DNA from: Morinoia aosen
Taxonomy: Eukaryota > Arthropoda > Malacostraca > Amphipoda > Talitridae
NCBI GenBank assembly: GCA_030386875.1
Contig: CM059571.1
Span: 24,484,355 to 24,548,354, forward strand
Direction: 5' to 3'
DNA: 64,000 nt
Positions 10,101 to 22,600 of the stretch are shown piece by piece. The notes below the pieces were generated by a model, which saw nothing but the letters and a program-made list of their open reading frames with translations, was not told the DNA's origin and did no database searches. Position 1 is the stretch's first letter, and the number at the start of each line of letters is the position of its first letter. The position numbers were made by a program, and so were the translations under genes.

Positions 10101-13100
10101 AATGCCACCTCAACCCGACTTACACGCATGCTCAGATCTGCAGGAGCTGGCCTCTGCCCTCGCGTGTGTGCGCGATTTTGCAGGTGTCATTATTGTAAGA
10201 GGAGGAGTGTTGTGACTCGGTCGCCTCCCAGTGTACTCAAGGCAGCAGCGGAGTTACGATTAATCAACTCCAAAACGAAGCTCAGGCCGGCAAGATGCGT
10301 GCGCCGCGAAGAGGCCAAGAAAAATTGTCCTCAGGAAATCCGTTGTCAACGTCGAGAAATCCGCCACTGATCTCAACACCGTAGATAAACACATCTTTTT
10401 GGTCAACCCAAACCATTAAAAATGTTATCGCTGTGGCTGTTTGCAGAAACTTCTTATGTTATCGATAATTTCATCCTCTATGAAACGGGATTTATTGCGG
10501 TTTTTTGTTCAGTCTTCTTTGTTCTTTGAAGTTAATAAAATTGTAGTTGGCACGAAGTAAATTGAATCAACTAAAATTTCAATCCTCCTGTTTAAAATCT
10601 GATAAATTTTACGCTTTGACGCGTATGCACTTTAGATCTTAAAGTCGATAATAAATGGAGAGGTCCTCGTATAGAACAGATACGATGAATTATGGTAAGA
10701 AATTTAAATTTGAATTTGTCCTATTCGAGGAATTGAAATTAAAAAAATAACTCATTGATTAAATATCTTTTCTACTTTATCATGCTTGAGCAATAATTCT
10801 TCAAACTTAGAGCAAATTGCCAACAATCTCCCGCAATATTTGCCGTGTTCATCAGTGAGTGTCCGTGCTGCTGGCTGCAGTACAACATTGCTGGACATCT
10901 ACTCCCGCCTTCAGAACATGTCAGCTTTCTTCTGCAGTCGGGGTGCTCATCAGAAAGAATGCAGTACGCTCTCTAAACTGACTTTATCCGAGTCTTCATA
11001 TTCTGCAGAGATGGACGTCACTCATCAAAGCGATAAGGCATGGTTATCAGAGCCTATAACTCTTTCAGTAAGTCCATCGTCGCAGCAATTCATCTTGAGC
11101 TAAAATGACGACTTGGCTGTACCTTCGTTGGAAAAGGAGTGGTAAGGAATGGTCCTCTCATTATTCTTCTTTAATTAGGTTCTCATTTCACAAGGGACAA
11201 GAGAGAAAAATGAGGGCTTGGCATTTCATTAAATATGTTTTTTTTCATTCATTCCGTGAAGTTTTTATACTGTAATTGTCCTCCATACAAATTTTGATAA
11301 ATACTTCATAATTGTCTAGTAATTGAGCGAAAGTAAAAACTGATGAGGATACTTCGCCAGTCTTTGGCCTTCACTTCTTGAGGTGTGTGGTTCTAACGTG
11401 AAGTGCTGACAGCCTTAGTCAAATGTTAGTGGTATTTCAGCTCTTTTTGTGCACAGTAGATTCTTGTTTGTCTGAAACTTTCAATGTGAACAGAAGTTCG
11501 TTAACTCACTACTAAGAGGAGGACGACTTAGAAAAACATTTCGAAATGTCATTTAATTCAGACTATACATGTTTCTCCTTACTCCGTTTATTCCAAGAAA
11601 CTAATCAGGATAAATAAAATCATCCGCGTAAAATAATAGTTCTAAAAATGAATTTTAATAAAAAGCGCCATTCAAGACACAACTCATCTCCTGTAAAATA
11701 AACTTGTTCTTGTCTCTCTAGAAATACCATTGTTCCCAGCCACAACGGTCATGTGAGGATGCATGCTTGGAATCAAGTTTATAATTTAATTTATCCACTA
11801 AACTGAGCTCAAGATCCTGATTGTTTACATATGCTGGCTGCCATCCGTTCTCTGAAAGTGCTTGGTCATTTGCCGGACCTTTGGAGCGAGGCGATCTTGC
11901 GAGAAATTGCCTGGAATCCGCGCAGCCTGGAACTGCACAGCAATGTTAGGATAAGCAGCAGCCTGAACTGGCATTAACTACCGCATTGCATGCGATCGTC
12001 GACCCTCGGGCTTGTTCTTGTAAGAACTTTCTTTGAGAGATGCTATTCCTGGGGATCACGCCTGGCAAGGCCGAACAGCCTCGCCATTCTTGGAGTGTCA
12101 GAGCAAATTAGCATTCCCTGCCTATCGTCAGCAGCGGCACTCGACCTGGGTGGTGCTTGTCTTAAACAAACTTCGTTGACCTCATTTTTTTACGCGTTCT
12201 ATTCTATTTGCGTAACGGAGCTCAAAGGAAGATTTGTTTTATTTTATTCCTCATTGCAAACAAACTTCTAACGGAAAATGAATTTAAATGATAGCACTTG
12301 GAATACTGTCGTACGATATACAGTAAAGTATTTGTTGAACACTAATGTGACCAACAGTGACCAATGGCGTTAATATGATAATAAATTGAGGATTATGCAG
12401 TGAGTGTAAACTCATTGTTGCGTGAAGAAATATTGCCGTTAAAGAGTGGACAGAATCGAATATTGCAGAACTGTGTTTTCATGAGTTACTCTAATCCATG
12501 AATATTTGCTAACGGATATCAAATGAAAAACTAGTTGGCAGAATCTCCGATACTGTGTTAAACGGTGCAGTCGTATTTTCTCCTCAGTGAAGTCATTTGC
12601 GCTGCGACCATCGAAAGATTTACAAGAATTGCCTGAAAAACTGAAAGTTCTCGTATAATCATAGCTCATTAATATCACTCGGATATTTTCCTCTCTTATA
12701 TGTCGAATTGATATCAGTAATTGGAAGACCTTGTGTTGAGGCAACAAAGAGAGCCTAATGCTTTTAATACTGAAATTGGCATCGGCATTTTAGGAGCTAG
12801 TGTACATTTAATTGTATTGGGAACCTTTCACTTTACACGGAAGACCTGGCAGACTTCCTGCTGCCCGTTGTGATACCAACCACAACTGGGAGACCTCTTC
12901 AGGCTCACCAGGAATTTTGATAGCGTTCATATTTGTAGTTCAAGTTTATCAAAGCGAGAATTTCTGCGTGATGCACGGTTTCCTCCGTAAAATTGATTGA
13001 TCCCCTGCAAGATAGGAGTTCCACGGCCCCTTAATAAGGTCACTTCCTCATGTTGCACCAAACGTTTAATCATCTACCTCTAGACAGCCTCCACTAAAGG

Positions 13101-15925
13101 TACATGACTCCTTCCTCCTGAAAGCCTCGAGAATGCGTTCATATGTTGTTTTCTTCACTCAGCAACTGGGCCTTATCTAATTAAATGGACGAAGAGGCTC
13201 CATAGCTCGCGTGGCGATCACGCTTTGATCATTTGATTGAGTTTACGATGTTGTACTTGGTGCACTCATGGAGTAAGAGGCGGGAAACGCTGATCAGAGT
13301 TACTTCATTCGAAGAAAAATAACTGGTTTGTGAAAGACCCCAATATCTGGCTAGGAAGACGGTGATAGATGAACCTAAAAAAGTGTCCATGAGTTCCCCA
13401 CGTGATTTTCAATGACTGGAGGTTTTGGGAAGTTTTTTCAGGACATAGCTAGAGTGTCAGGCACAAGTATATAGTATTGGACATATCATTAAATTTATAA
13501 TTTCTCAAGTATTTGCTCCTTGGCGTCAAGTTTCTCCACATTTTCAAATTTAACAAGTCTCTTCAGGTTTGACAGTATTTAAGGAAGCAAATTTTAGAAC
13601 CTAACTTATTGCCAAAAGAGTGTAAACACCTTTAATAAAAATTGAAGATATCGTTGTTCAGTGACCGTATTTTTATTTTCCAATCTCGGAAATTTTGCAT
13701 TATTCTTTGGCGAGTAATTTGTAGAAAACAGCTAGAATTTTAATCATTTCTTTATGACAGATACCCGCGAAACGGCTTAACTGTTGATAGTTTTTATATC
13801 ATACGAGAAAACACAATTCCTAGAGCAATTTCTAAACTGGGTTACGATTGTGTAATTGTCTAGGCCAGCATTTGAGTTACACTAACAGTCAAGTATTTCC
13901 GTATTCTTTGGCAGTATGTGTGTTTCGGATCCCTACTCCCCTGACACGCCGAACTATTTTTGAGTTACACGGATCTGCTCCTTAAGGAAAATTTAGTTAA
14001 CATTTATCTGTTTTCTAGCTATTTATTGGTCTATCGAGTATTCCAATTTCACCGATATCCATGGATTGGAAGTAACTATAGACCATTAAATTACCACTCC
14101 CAAGTGGTCAAGTATGGATACCTCTTCATGCTGGTCGACCCTTTTGTTGTGTTCCAAACGTTAAGTATCGAGTTCCTTCCACAAAAATCATTTTAGTCTC
14201 ATAAAATGATTACCTAAACTCACAATTCTAAAAAATTCCCTTGAATATTTTTTGAAAAATCACAGGAAAGCATTTACGAACCAAAATTTTTGGCTTAGAT
14301 GTGCATATATCTCAATAATATTGATCTTAAGCACATACTGCAATAAGGAACCATCAAGCTTCCTGTGTTATTTTTGGTTCTGCATTTCATCAAATTTTAC
14401 AAATGAATTATCTTAAGAAGTTTATTATTTTGCGGGGTCAGTCCCATCACTGAACGTCTGTATCTTATTTGCATCTATAATTTTCAAATGAAATGACACC
14501 TGAGAAACCAGTTAGAAAATTTAGGAAGCCATTGGCTCGTTTCTGGGATGATGAGATTATCATGCTTGCGTCACTGTTTTATTCTCTAGTCTTTCCTCTA
14601 TCGATTGTGCCGTATTGACCATGAAACCTAATGGAGACCATTGTATTGGCTATTGAAACGGTCGTCAAAACCTATGATAATTAGTCGGAAGCAAAGTTCG
14701 TGTTAACATGGCAGCCAGATCTTTTTTTCTCACCTAATTGTAATGCTGAAATTTTGGATACGGTGAAAAAGGTTTGTATCAACTGGGACATCAATATTTT
14801 TCTATATAAGAGGTTTCTGAATACATTTGTTACCATATTAATGGTATCTAACATACTCGTATTTCATGCCTAAACACAATAACTGTAGAGGTGAGTGAAA
14901 TTTTGCACGTACAATATACTTTTACGTTCTCCTGTGGATTTTTTGTTTATTGAACGTTCTAGCAGTAGAATTGCCGTGTAAGTTTCGAAACAGTTTTTTA
15001 TGAATTGATAAAGAGAAGTTGTTGAATCATCTGATTAACACCCTTCATTTTTAAGGGATACAAACGGCAAAAGTTTCAACTTACCTCAACATGGATTCTC
15101 GTTTCCAAACCAGCTCCGTTAACCTGTGAATGTTTATAGGTCGAGAATTAGCAAAAATTATAAAGAGGCATCGAATTTATTACATCAAAAGTTGTAGTTC
15201 GAGACCGTGAGGTCGAGGATTGCACGCACGTTAGACTCGCAAATTTAGCGCTCTAAAATGAACGCTTCTTGGCCGCCTCGCTCAGATAGGCAGGCCGGCA
15301 AGCTGCAGCTGCCACTTGAATAAATCCTACAACATACTCGTTTGTATTTGTTATTGCTGAGCTTCCATCATGCTTTTCTTCGAGCATATTTTTTCGCCAT
15401 AATAACTTTGAACGACTGGAGGGTTGTTGAAATCCTTAAACCCAAAACTTTTTAGTTATCAGTTGTACTTTGTTACAGAAATTTCATTGAAACGAAAACG
15501 CTCGAATTGCAAGTGCAACCATCGATTTCGCAATTTCCGCTAGAATTTTTATAGAAAATATTTCCTTCGGAATGTGAAGTCACTCGACACTCATCTTAGC
15601 ACACACGTGATTGCTATTTGGAAAACAATTCAGTCCGTGAGTGAAATGTTTCAATCATTTTGATTTTCACTAAGCATTCAACTCTCTTTGGATGTCACGT
15701 ACTTATTTCCCTTCAAATTAGAAGTTTTTGACTTCTTTCTCATACAGAGAATTTTTTCTCTGTAGCGAAAACTAAAGAAATACTTTTCATGAGAGTGTGA
15801 AAATCATCTTGAGAGTGCCGATGTAAAACTGGAATATCGGTAGTTGATTGCAACTCAACACAGAACGATCTTTTTCTCTCCCAATACTCAGTAATTTAGC
15901 TACTGGTATTTGTGGACCATGTACC
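7181..15925. other. Non-coding DNA, no recognised gene
   Basis: AT-rich sequence with scattered short ORFs on both strands at chance level. GC-richer patches with CpG occur at 7990-8410 and 10130-10370; neither encodes anything I recognise. Short direct duplications are present: about 24 bp twice at 8470-8515, and a 30-bp unit at 8574-8603 repeated at 8611-8640. The first few hundred bases may still belong to the Gypsy LTR. Confidence 0.5.
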
Positions 15926-15933
15926 GCAAAACA
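15926..15933 (+). repeat. Left 8-bp target site duplication of hAT element
   Basis: GCAAAACA directly precedes the left terminus. The matching GCCAAACA follows the right terminus at 17571-17578, seven of eight bases identical. An 8-bp duplication is diagnostic of the hAT superfamily. Confidence 0.85.
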
Positions 15934-16601
15934 CAGTGTTGGGCAGTTGCGCCGCAACAAGTTGCGGCCGCAATTGCGATCGCAACTTTTTCTGTTGCGG
16001 TTGCGCCGCAACAATTTTTGGAAAGTTGCGAATCTGTTGTGATCGCAACAATTTTCGACGTGTCAGGGCGCAACTCGCAACCGCAACATCCCCATTGTAA
16101 TTTAATTTTTAAAATAACTTCAATAAAGTTTAACACGCGCTTCATTTTCGTTTGAAACTAAACCGTACTGTTTAGTACGGTTTAGGCAACTGTTTATTAT
16201 TAGCATTAGGCGATACGGTGTTACACATACACTTTGCTTACAGTATATAAGTATATATAATGTAAATCATTATTTAACAAATGTTATTAGGAATGATGTG
16301 AGTTGTAAGTACAAAATTACGTGTAATACGGCAAATCTACATAGCTAGATGTTGCGATTTGTCAATGTACTTCTCAACGACGATTTTATCCTGGCGTCCT
16401 CTCTGCATCCACATTTTAAACTAAAATGGCTACACGATGTACAGATAGTGGAGGTAATAACAAAAAACTAATCACCCATGTTAATAACAGATCGGAAAAT
16501 GGTACTTCAGCTGAGGGGATCAGTGCCGAGGACGTAGATGACGTCTTCAACGTCGTAATGATATCGGATGATAAGGAAAAAAAGGAAAAAAATGTTCGTT
16601 G

Positions 16602-16877
16602 AAACAAGTCAATGATTGGCTGAAACAGGCAGTAATCAACAGAACTAGCCACCCTGTTGTTCACAGAGCAATGTTTCCTTCAAGTGAATTTGTTGCTTCG
16701 TTCATCTAATTTAACACGTCAATACCATCGAGCGCTGCGGTCGAATGACTGTTCTCCTTAGGCAAAGAAACTTTGAGACCACGACGTGCTCGGCTTTCAG
16801 ACAAACATTTTGAAATGTTAACGTTTTTGAAAGGCAACGTTGGCCGTCATTACAGTGCATTGACATTGTCACGTTAA
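16602..16877 (+). pseudogene. hAT transposase fragment (C-terminal dimerisation domain)
   Basis: Plus-strand translation in one frame gives the hAT dimerisation signature: IPSSAAVE, then LFSLGKETLRPRRARLSDKH and FEMLTFLKGN, ending at TAA 16875-16877. The frame is broken by TAA at 16707-16709 and by TGA at 16746-16748, the latter where an arginine normally follows VE (a CGA to TGA transition). The upstream DDE catalytic core and BED zinc finger are missing. The remaining text is close to the family pattern, so the element is not ancient. Confidence 0.85.
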
Positions 16878-17010
16878 GATCATGAACCAGTATTGAATCA
16901 TAACAGAGGAACAACAAAAAGCAGAGGAAAATCATATATAACAGGAGCATATGCGTGGTTTTTCTTTATGCGTCCTATAGGCTGCACAAATCTTCTGCAC
17001 TTTTCTGTTT

Positions 17011-17285
17011 TCTATTTTTTTGCTACATATGCGGAACTCCTACAAAAATATAGTTACTACCTAGGGACATTTTCAATATTATTATAAGAAAATGGAATTC
17101 ATTTTATTGTTCATGCTATATTCACATATGAAACGTTTCTTTCTTTCTCATTTTTTGCACAATATATACGGAACTCTAATGAAAATATAGCTACTAGCTA
17201 GGTACCTTTTCAACCTTATTATTATTAGAAAATAGAATTCATTTTATTTTTCATGCTATATTTATAAACGAAACGTTTTTTTCAG
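17011..17285. repeat. Imperfect tandem duplication inside the hAT element
   Basis: Two copies, about 17011-17145 and 17148-17285, share CGGAACTC, AATATAG, CTAG, GAATTCATTTTAT, TCATGCTATAT and GAAACGTTT in the same order with a period of 137-140 bp. It is non-coding and lies between the transposase relic and the right terminus. Confidence 0.7.
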
Positions 17286-17570
17286 CATCATGATATTTCA
17301 TTCAATTCTAGTCTTCACATTTACTCGATCTATTAATTTTTTAGTAAAACAACGCACTATTTTGAATATCTTAATATTATTTAATTCATAGCAATATATA
17401 CGTAAAATGAATTAAATAATATTTAACTAAAATCATATTGATTAATTAAAAAGTTGCGGTTGCGATCGTAACTTTGGTTTTTCCAAAGTTGCTGTTGCGG
17501 TTGCGTCGCAACTTTTTTTGTGGTGTTGCGGTTGCGCCGCAACATTTTAAAAGTTGCGGGCCCAACACTG

Positions 17571-17578
17571 GCCAAACA
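17571..17578 (+). repeat. Right 8-bp target site duplication of hAT element
   Basis: GCCAAACA, the partner of GCAAAACA at 15926-15933; one base differs. Confidence 0.85.
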
Positions 17579-19414
17579 TGGTTCCCTTTTTCTATTATCA
17601 AATACTTCCAAGCTACCTTAACTTATCTTCTCCTAAACGAAAGACAAATTAATCACTTCAGTCAAATTTCCCGGCAACATTGAAGTGTCTCCACTTGAGA
17701 ATGAGTTCCACTCATCCTCATTCACCAGTCGCGGCGATAATAATTGCGATGAACTATAGTAGAAGATATCGTAGCTGATTTTCGAGCAAATTATTGCAGG
17801 ATCGTTGGAGAAAATGTATCGGGAGCGTTATCGCGGTCGGCAGGATATCAGCGTCAGCCGAGCGCAGCGGGGCGCCAGGATGCGGCCTCAGCAGGCAAGC
17901 GGCAGCGCAGGCACGGAGCACGAGAAGCTGTGCCGAGTTCACCAAGAATTGACTAACTCATTTGTGAGGTCGCTCATGAAAGTTGCAATAACGCGAAGGT
18001 TACGACTTCAAATTTACTTGCTAAATGTCATCTGTAGTACATAAAAAGATGTCTCACCCGTTTAAGCTTTCGAAAGGGCTGAATTATTTATGACACCTTC
18101 TCAAGAAAGGGGATTCCTATTCAGAATTATCATAGTCGTTCCCATATTGTCTCCTCATAAACTAGTGCTACTTTTATTTTGCTATCATTTAGTTCATTTT
18201 AGACTGTATCTTTTCTTATTGTTATTTCCAAGTCATGACAAAGACTACAAATGCCGTATTTGCTTTTCGCAAAATAAGTATTCGACTGCAAAATATTGCT
18301 GAACTTGAAATAAAATTGCAGAAAATGGGCTGACTCCCAAGCTCTTGTTAAAATTATTAAATTTCTAAATAAATCTTTTTTATCTTTTAGTTCTTGTAGG
18401 AGCATAAATTAGAATTGGAGTGTTAATCACGGTGTGTTGGCGACTTGGCTTGTCAGCGCTGCGAGACAATGACCTCATGGAACCGCTCGAGCGAGACTGC
18501 CTGCTAGCTTTACCGTTTCTTAGGAAGAATCTTGTTGGTTTTCCTCACTTCTCCAAACTAAAGATAGGAAAATATTAAAGGCTTAATCAGCCAGCGACAT
18601 TACAGGGCGGCTTTATGTTAAAAGAACGGTTTATCGCAGGTCTCGGTTTTGTGAGCACGCTTTCTGAAACGGGTTGAACTGAGTAATTTTCAATTAGATT
18701 TTCTCCAGTGGGGATTTTAACTAGCGGAATTTTTCAAGTGACCGCTTGAACAGAATTCGTTGTAGAGAAGATTAGCTAAAACTTTTATTTTCATGAAATC
18801 TTTAATTGCTGTGCTGTAATGTAATGCCAAATATGCTGAAAATTCATTTTTTTACAATCCTAAAAAGAGTTACAGCTTTTCGTCTCCTGAATTCAACTTT
18901 TATTTTTTGTTCTGTTTTAATAAGATATGCGAATCTGATGCGTACATTTTATTCTCAGTGAACATACTTATACTATTTTCTGCAACTAAATACCTGAAAT
19001 TCATGTTATCTGATGATCACGAGCTCTCCACATAATATTTATGCAGCTTTTCATTCGAAGGTCGTCAAGTGAACAACTTTGGCCCTCTTGAAGCCTGCAG
19101 GAGTATGCCAGCGATGCCGTCACAGCCAATCAATTCCATTCGAAATGTTCGATTCGAGGGTTGACCGAGAAACTCGGCAACATAACTTAGTGTCTTTTTA
19201 GTCGCGAGAGAGCTAAACGCTTCCTATTGTAACGACATCGCTTCCTCAGCTGGTGCCCATTGAACATAGTAAAGAGACAACATCAACACTCTTGAAATCC
19301 AATTTGAACGGAGATTAATGGAAGGTTAACATCGGCATCTTTGGGATGCTTTATTTCCAATCAAGCCTGATACATATGATCTTAGCATTGGTTTTTCGAA
19401 TGTCTTATAACTAA
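17579..19414. other. Non-coding DNA, no recognised gene
   Basis: A GC-richer patch at about 17810-17945 has an open frame on each strand but no family match. The rest is AT-rich with nothing I can name. Confidence 0.5.
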
Positions 19415-19610
19415 CCCTATATATAGGACACCATGACGGTTCCCCCGTAAAGCCGGTACCCATTTCCGACACCTGGGTTGAGTGGGGTATTGTGCTTGAG
19501 CTTTCCCTTATACCCAACGGGGAAAATCTCCGCGCCAGCGCCGGGATACGAACCCGCGACTCCAACATACGAGCCCGATCCCTTAACCGCTGACGGAGGG
19601 AAGTCAGCAT
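19415..19610 (-). mobile_element. tRNA-derived SINE
   Basis: On the minus strand a tRNA-like head carries an A-box-like CGTCAGCGGTTAAGG at about 19582-19596 and a B box GGTTCGTATCC at 19544-19554, with tRNA-like spacing. It continues into a tRNA-unrelated body and ends near a short TA-rich tail at about 19418-19427. There is no aminoacyl-stem complement or 3' end that would make it a functional tRNA gene. RNA polymerase III promoter boxes followed by a unique body are the usual SINE layout. The limits are approximate because no target duplication was found. Confidence 0.6.
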
Positions 19611-22600
19611 TAGTACATACACAGCTCCGTAGAACGCTGTGTAGCTATATAATATGTTACTATACAGACCGCACAATTATATCGTATAATGCTGATACTT
19701 GTTCACCCACTAAATCATTTAAATATTCGCTCAATTAGGATTGCTCCGTTCTTCTTCATAATTTTGACATGAGAAATTAAATAATTAATTCCATGTGTAA
19801 TTACAGTAAATGAGATGTCAATAGCATAATTATATTGGTGGGTTTTATCATCGCTACATTTCATAGTCCAAATCGCTTGAGTACCTCTTGGAGTAACAAT
19901 GTGTAGAATGATCCACAAATCAGTAACAGACTAACTCACGCAGCGGCCAGGTGAGGAAACTGGTTAAATCTCTTGAGCAGCATTGTTGCACTTGCACCAG
20001 TCCTCAATGACATCACCGCAGCCCAGTGCCACCACTGACCCAGTCAACAGAGACATTTTTCCTCCGGCGTAGACTGATGATCGAGTGATCGATCTCACTA
20101 GCGTCGTGCATCAGTAATTTCCCTTCATCTTGATCAGTCACCAGAGTGACACTAGTAATGTCATTGCTTTGTTGCTGTCGCTGGTGCAGTCATCATTGGC
20201 TGATGCTTCAGTAGTGCCACTGGTCCAGTCATCAGCAGCAGAATCGTGACCCTCTCGCATACCAGACGGTGTGCAAGTATGCATGGCATGTCGGGCCATG
20301 GCGTTAGGACCGCTACCTCACAACTTAAGGGTCGTCTCAGGTGCCAGCGCCCAGCCAAATCTCGTGATAATGCAACAACCACAGAAGTGAATTGTAAATC
20401 CTTTCATTACTCGCACGGAATATTTACGGTTGAATTCACGTCCACATTAGTGGTACTTAACTCTGAATATACTAAAGAGCGTTGATGAAAAGTTAGTTTG
20501 TGGCGAGATGGTTAGAGCAAAAATGCCTAGTCAATATTTAAATCAATATTAGAATTGTTTTTCGAAATTCTATGAAAGTCAGAGAGGAAGAGGAACTGAG
20601 AAATTAGCACATCAAAAATGTCTGCGCAAATTTTTCATAAATTATATTAAGGGTCCTTATAGACAATGAAAATGTCGTCCAAAAACTAAGGAAAGAGTGG
20701 AAATTAGGGTTGACAGAGATAACTTAGAATTAGTCAAAATAACGTGCAACTTGCTTTTCTTCAATATGTCACAGACTACCAGAAATACGAATGACTAAAG
20801 TATTTGATAAACATTGAAAAGTATTGAAGTGCAGGTATTCCACCCGCTTCCTTCATTTGAACTTCTGTCTCACTTGAAGTACCTGCGATTGTATGGGATT
20901 CTGTGCTTTCAGATGGTGGTCGTGCGTCGCTGCAGAAGCCCTCGTGTAAGATATCTGTCTATTGGCTGTCCAAGTTTGTTATCATTGACATCTTAGACAA
21001 GAATAAGTATATTCTTTCATTGCTCAGCAAATCATGTTCTTGTGTCTCACGTATTACTTTTTAATACTACTATAGTTTTAGATGTCTTACACAGCCTTTC
21101 CTTGGTAATTAGGTAATTATAGCACGCAAAAGGATATAATCTAGAACTGTCTCATGTTTCACATGGTTCCCTGAAATGACGTTGTTTTTATGTTGTCTTG
21201 CGTAATATCCTCTTAATATTGAAAATTAATTGAGCAATAAAAAGTGAAAAACGGAGGGTTAACATGAACATGAATAACCGAACATTATCGTACGTTTTTG
21301 TTCCAAAGTCTGGCTTGACTAACAAAAAAATTGTTTTTGTAATCGTGTCATTTATTATTTAGGAAACATCATCGTTGTTCTCCGCGTAGAATACGTTTAG
21401 ATAATTCAAGACTTGACAAAAAGATTTATTAAGTTTTCATATTTTCTGCAGATAATGATTGAATGATCTCATCGGTATTTTTACGGGAACTTAGTAGTTC
21501 TGTCAAAAAAAAACACATACATGGAAATCAATATTGTAGCTCAGTACAAATACTTCATATAACCATTGTTCTGCTCTATTTGTTATTCTGTTCGCGTCAC
21601 TTGCATTTTGGATTGGCGCTCACCTTATGTTTTTAGTATTTTATAACGTGGGAATACCTGTCCCAAAATCGTCCAGAGTTCCTTGCGTTGAACCGCGTAC
21701 CGGAGCCGCTTTTCGAGCAACTCGCGCGCAAGAAGAGGAATCTTATGAGATAAAATTGTATACGTCAGAAGGTGCATCGGGAGCTGAAATGCAATAACTG
21801 CCACCACTCGGTTGCGTCCTGACAAAATATCAGTAAAAACAGGCATTGATATAGAACTCAACTTCATTGCACTTCGATAAAGTACGACGATCACCTACGC
21901 CTACGGCCACAAATGATGTCGAAGTTGAACATTGAGAGACGTTATTTTAGTGATGCATCAACGGAAAACGTGGGAATAATCTACAAATTAGTCATGCAAA
22001 GTTCTGCCATCTGGATGCTATGGGATCACTCTAAGCCAAGAAGATCGATGAAAGCGTTTTAATTGAGTTTCATAATTCTACAAGGTTATGCGAGTACAAA
22101 TAATTTGTGTACAAAGACTTTCTGGTAAGAAGATCTGTTCAGTATTGGAACAGTGAATACTTAGGTGGGATGTATATGACGGGAGAAATTTCTGTACAAA
22201 TTGATATCAATGAAAGTTCTCTTTCTACACTGACAAAAATTTTGTTCATATATTTCGAATTGTTTCCATTTTACACTGCGTTTCTGTAAATAGCGGATAT
22301 GTACAGTTCGGTGAAACTCACGCAAGAGTAATTACCTTTGTATAAAAACATGCATGCTGGGAAATGCATTTAGAGCTTTATCTTAACGTCTTCTTGCTTG
22401 TAAGGCTCATGTAATTCCAAGCGAGTAAGTTTTTATTCATCATCGGATTTTACCGCAAAAGGTAGACGGTTATGTGCACCTAACCTTCTCCCTTCGCTCG
22501 TCAAATTTCATTGCCTGCGCAATTATTTGCAGCTCATCGTTACGGTCCATCCATCAAACACTCAAGTTTTCGGATGAACTAATTTTAAAGCGTCCAGAAC

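Larger units (their letters stand above)
15934..17570 (+). mobile_element. Decayed hAT-superfamily DNA transposon, 1637 bp
   Basis: The ends are CAGTGTTGGGC on the left and its inverse GCCCAACACTG on the right, flanked by an 8-bp target duplication with one mismatch. The subterminal 100-150 bp at both ends are packed with GTTGCG/CGCAAC words arranged as palindromes (for example GTTGCGCCGCAAC), the kind of reiterated motif hAT transposases bind. The interior keeps only the C-terminal part of a transposase at 16602-16877. An autonomous hAT is usually 2.5-5 kb, so this copy is internally deleted. It also contains an imperfect tandem duplication at 17011-17285. It could move only with transposase supplied elsewhere. 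Confidence 0.9.

Noticed and set aside
10786..11103. 105-codon plus-strand ORF
   Set aside because: It begins at TTG, is Ser-rich without motifs, and its length is within chance expectation.
15787..16155. Several overlapping 60-80 codon ORFs on both strands
   Set aside because: They are produced by the GTTGCG/CGCAAC palindromes of the hAT end, which lack stops in several frames.
20500..20530. tRNA D-arm-like TGGCGAGATGGTTAGAGC
   Set aside because: No B box or acceptor stem follows at tRNA or SINE spacing.
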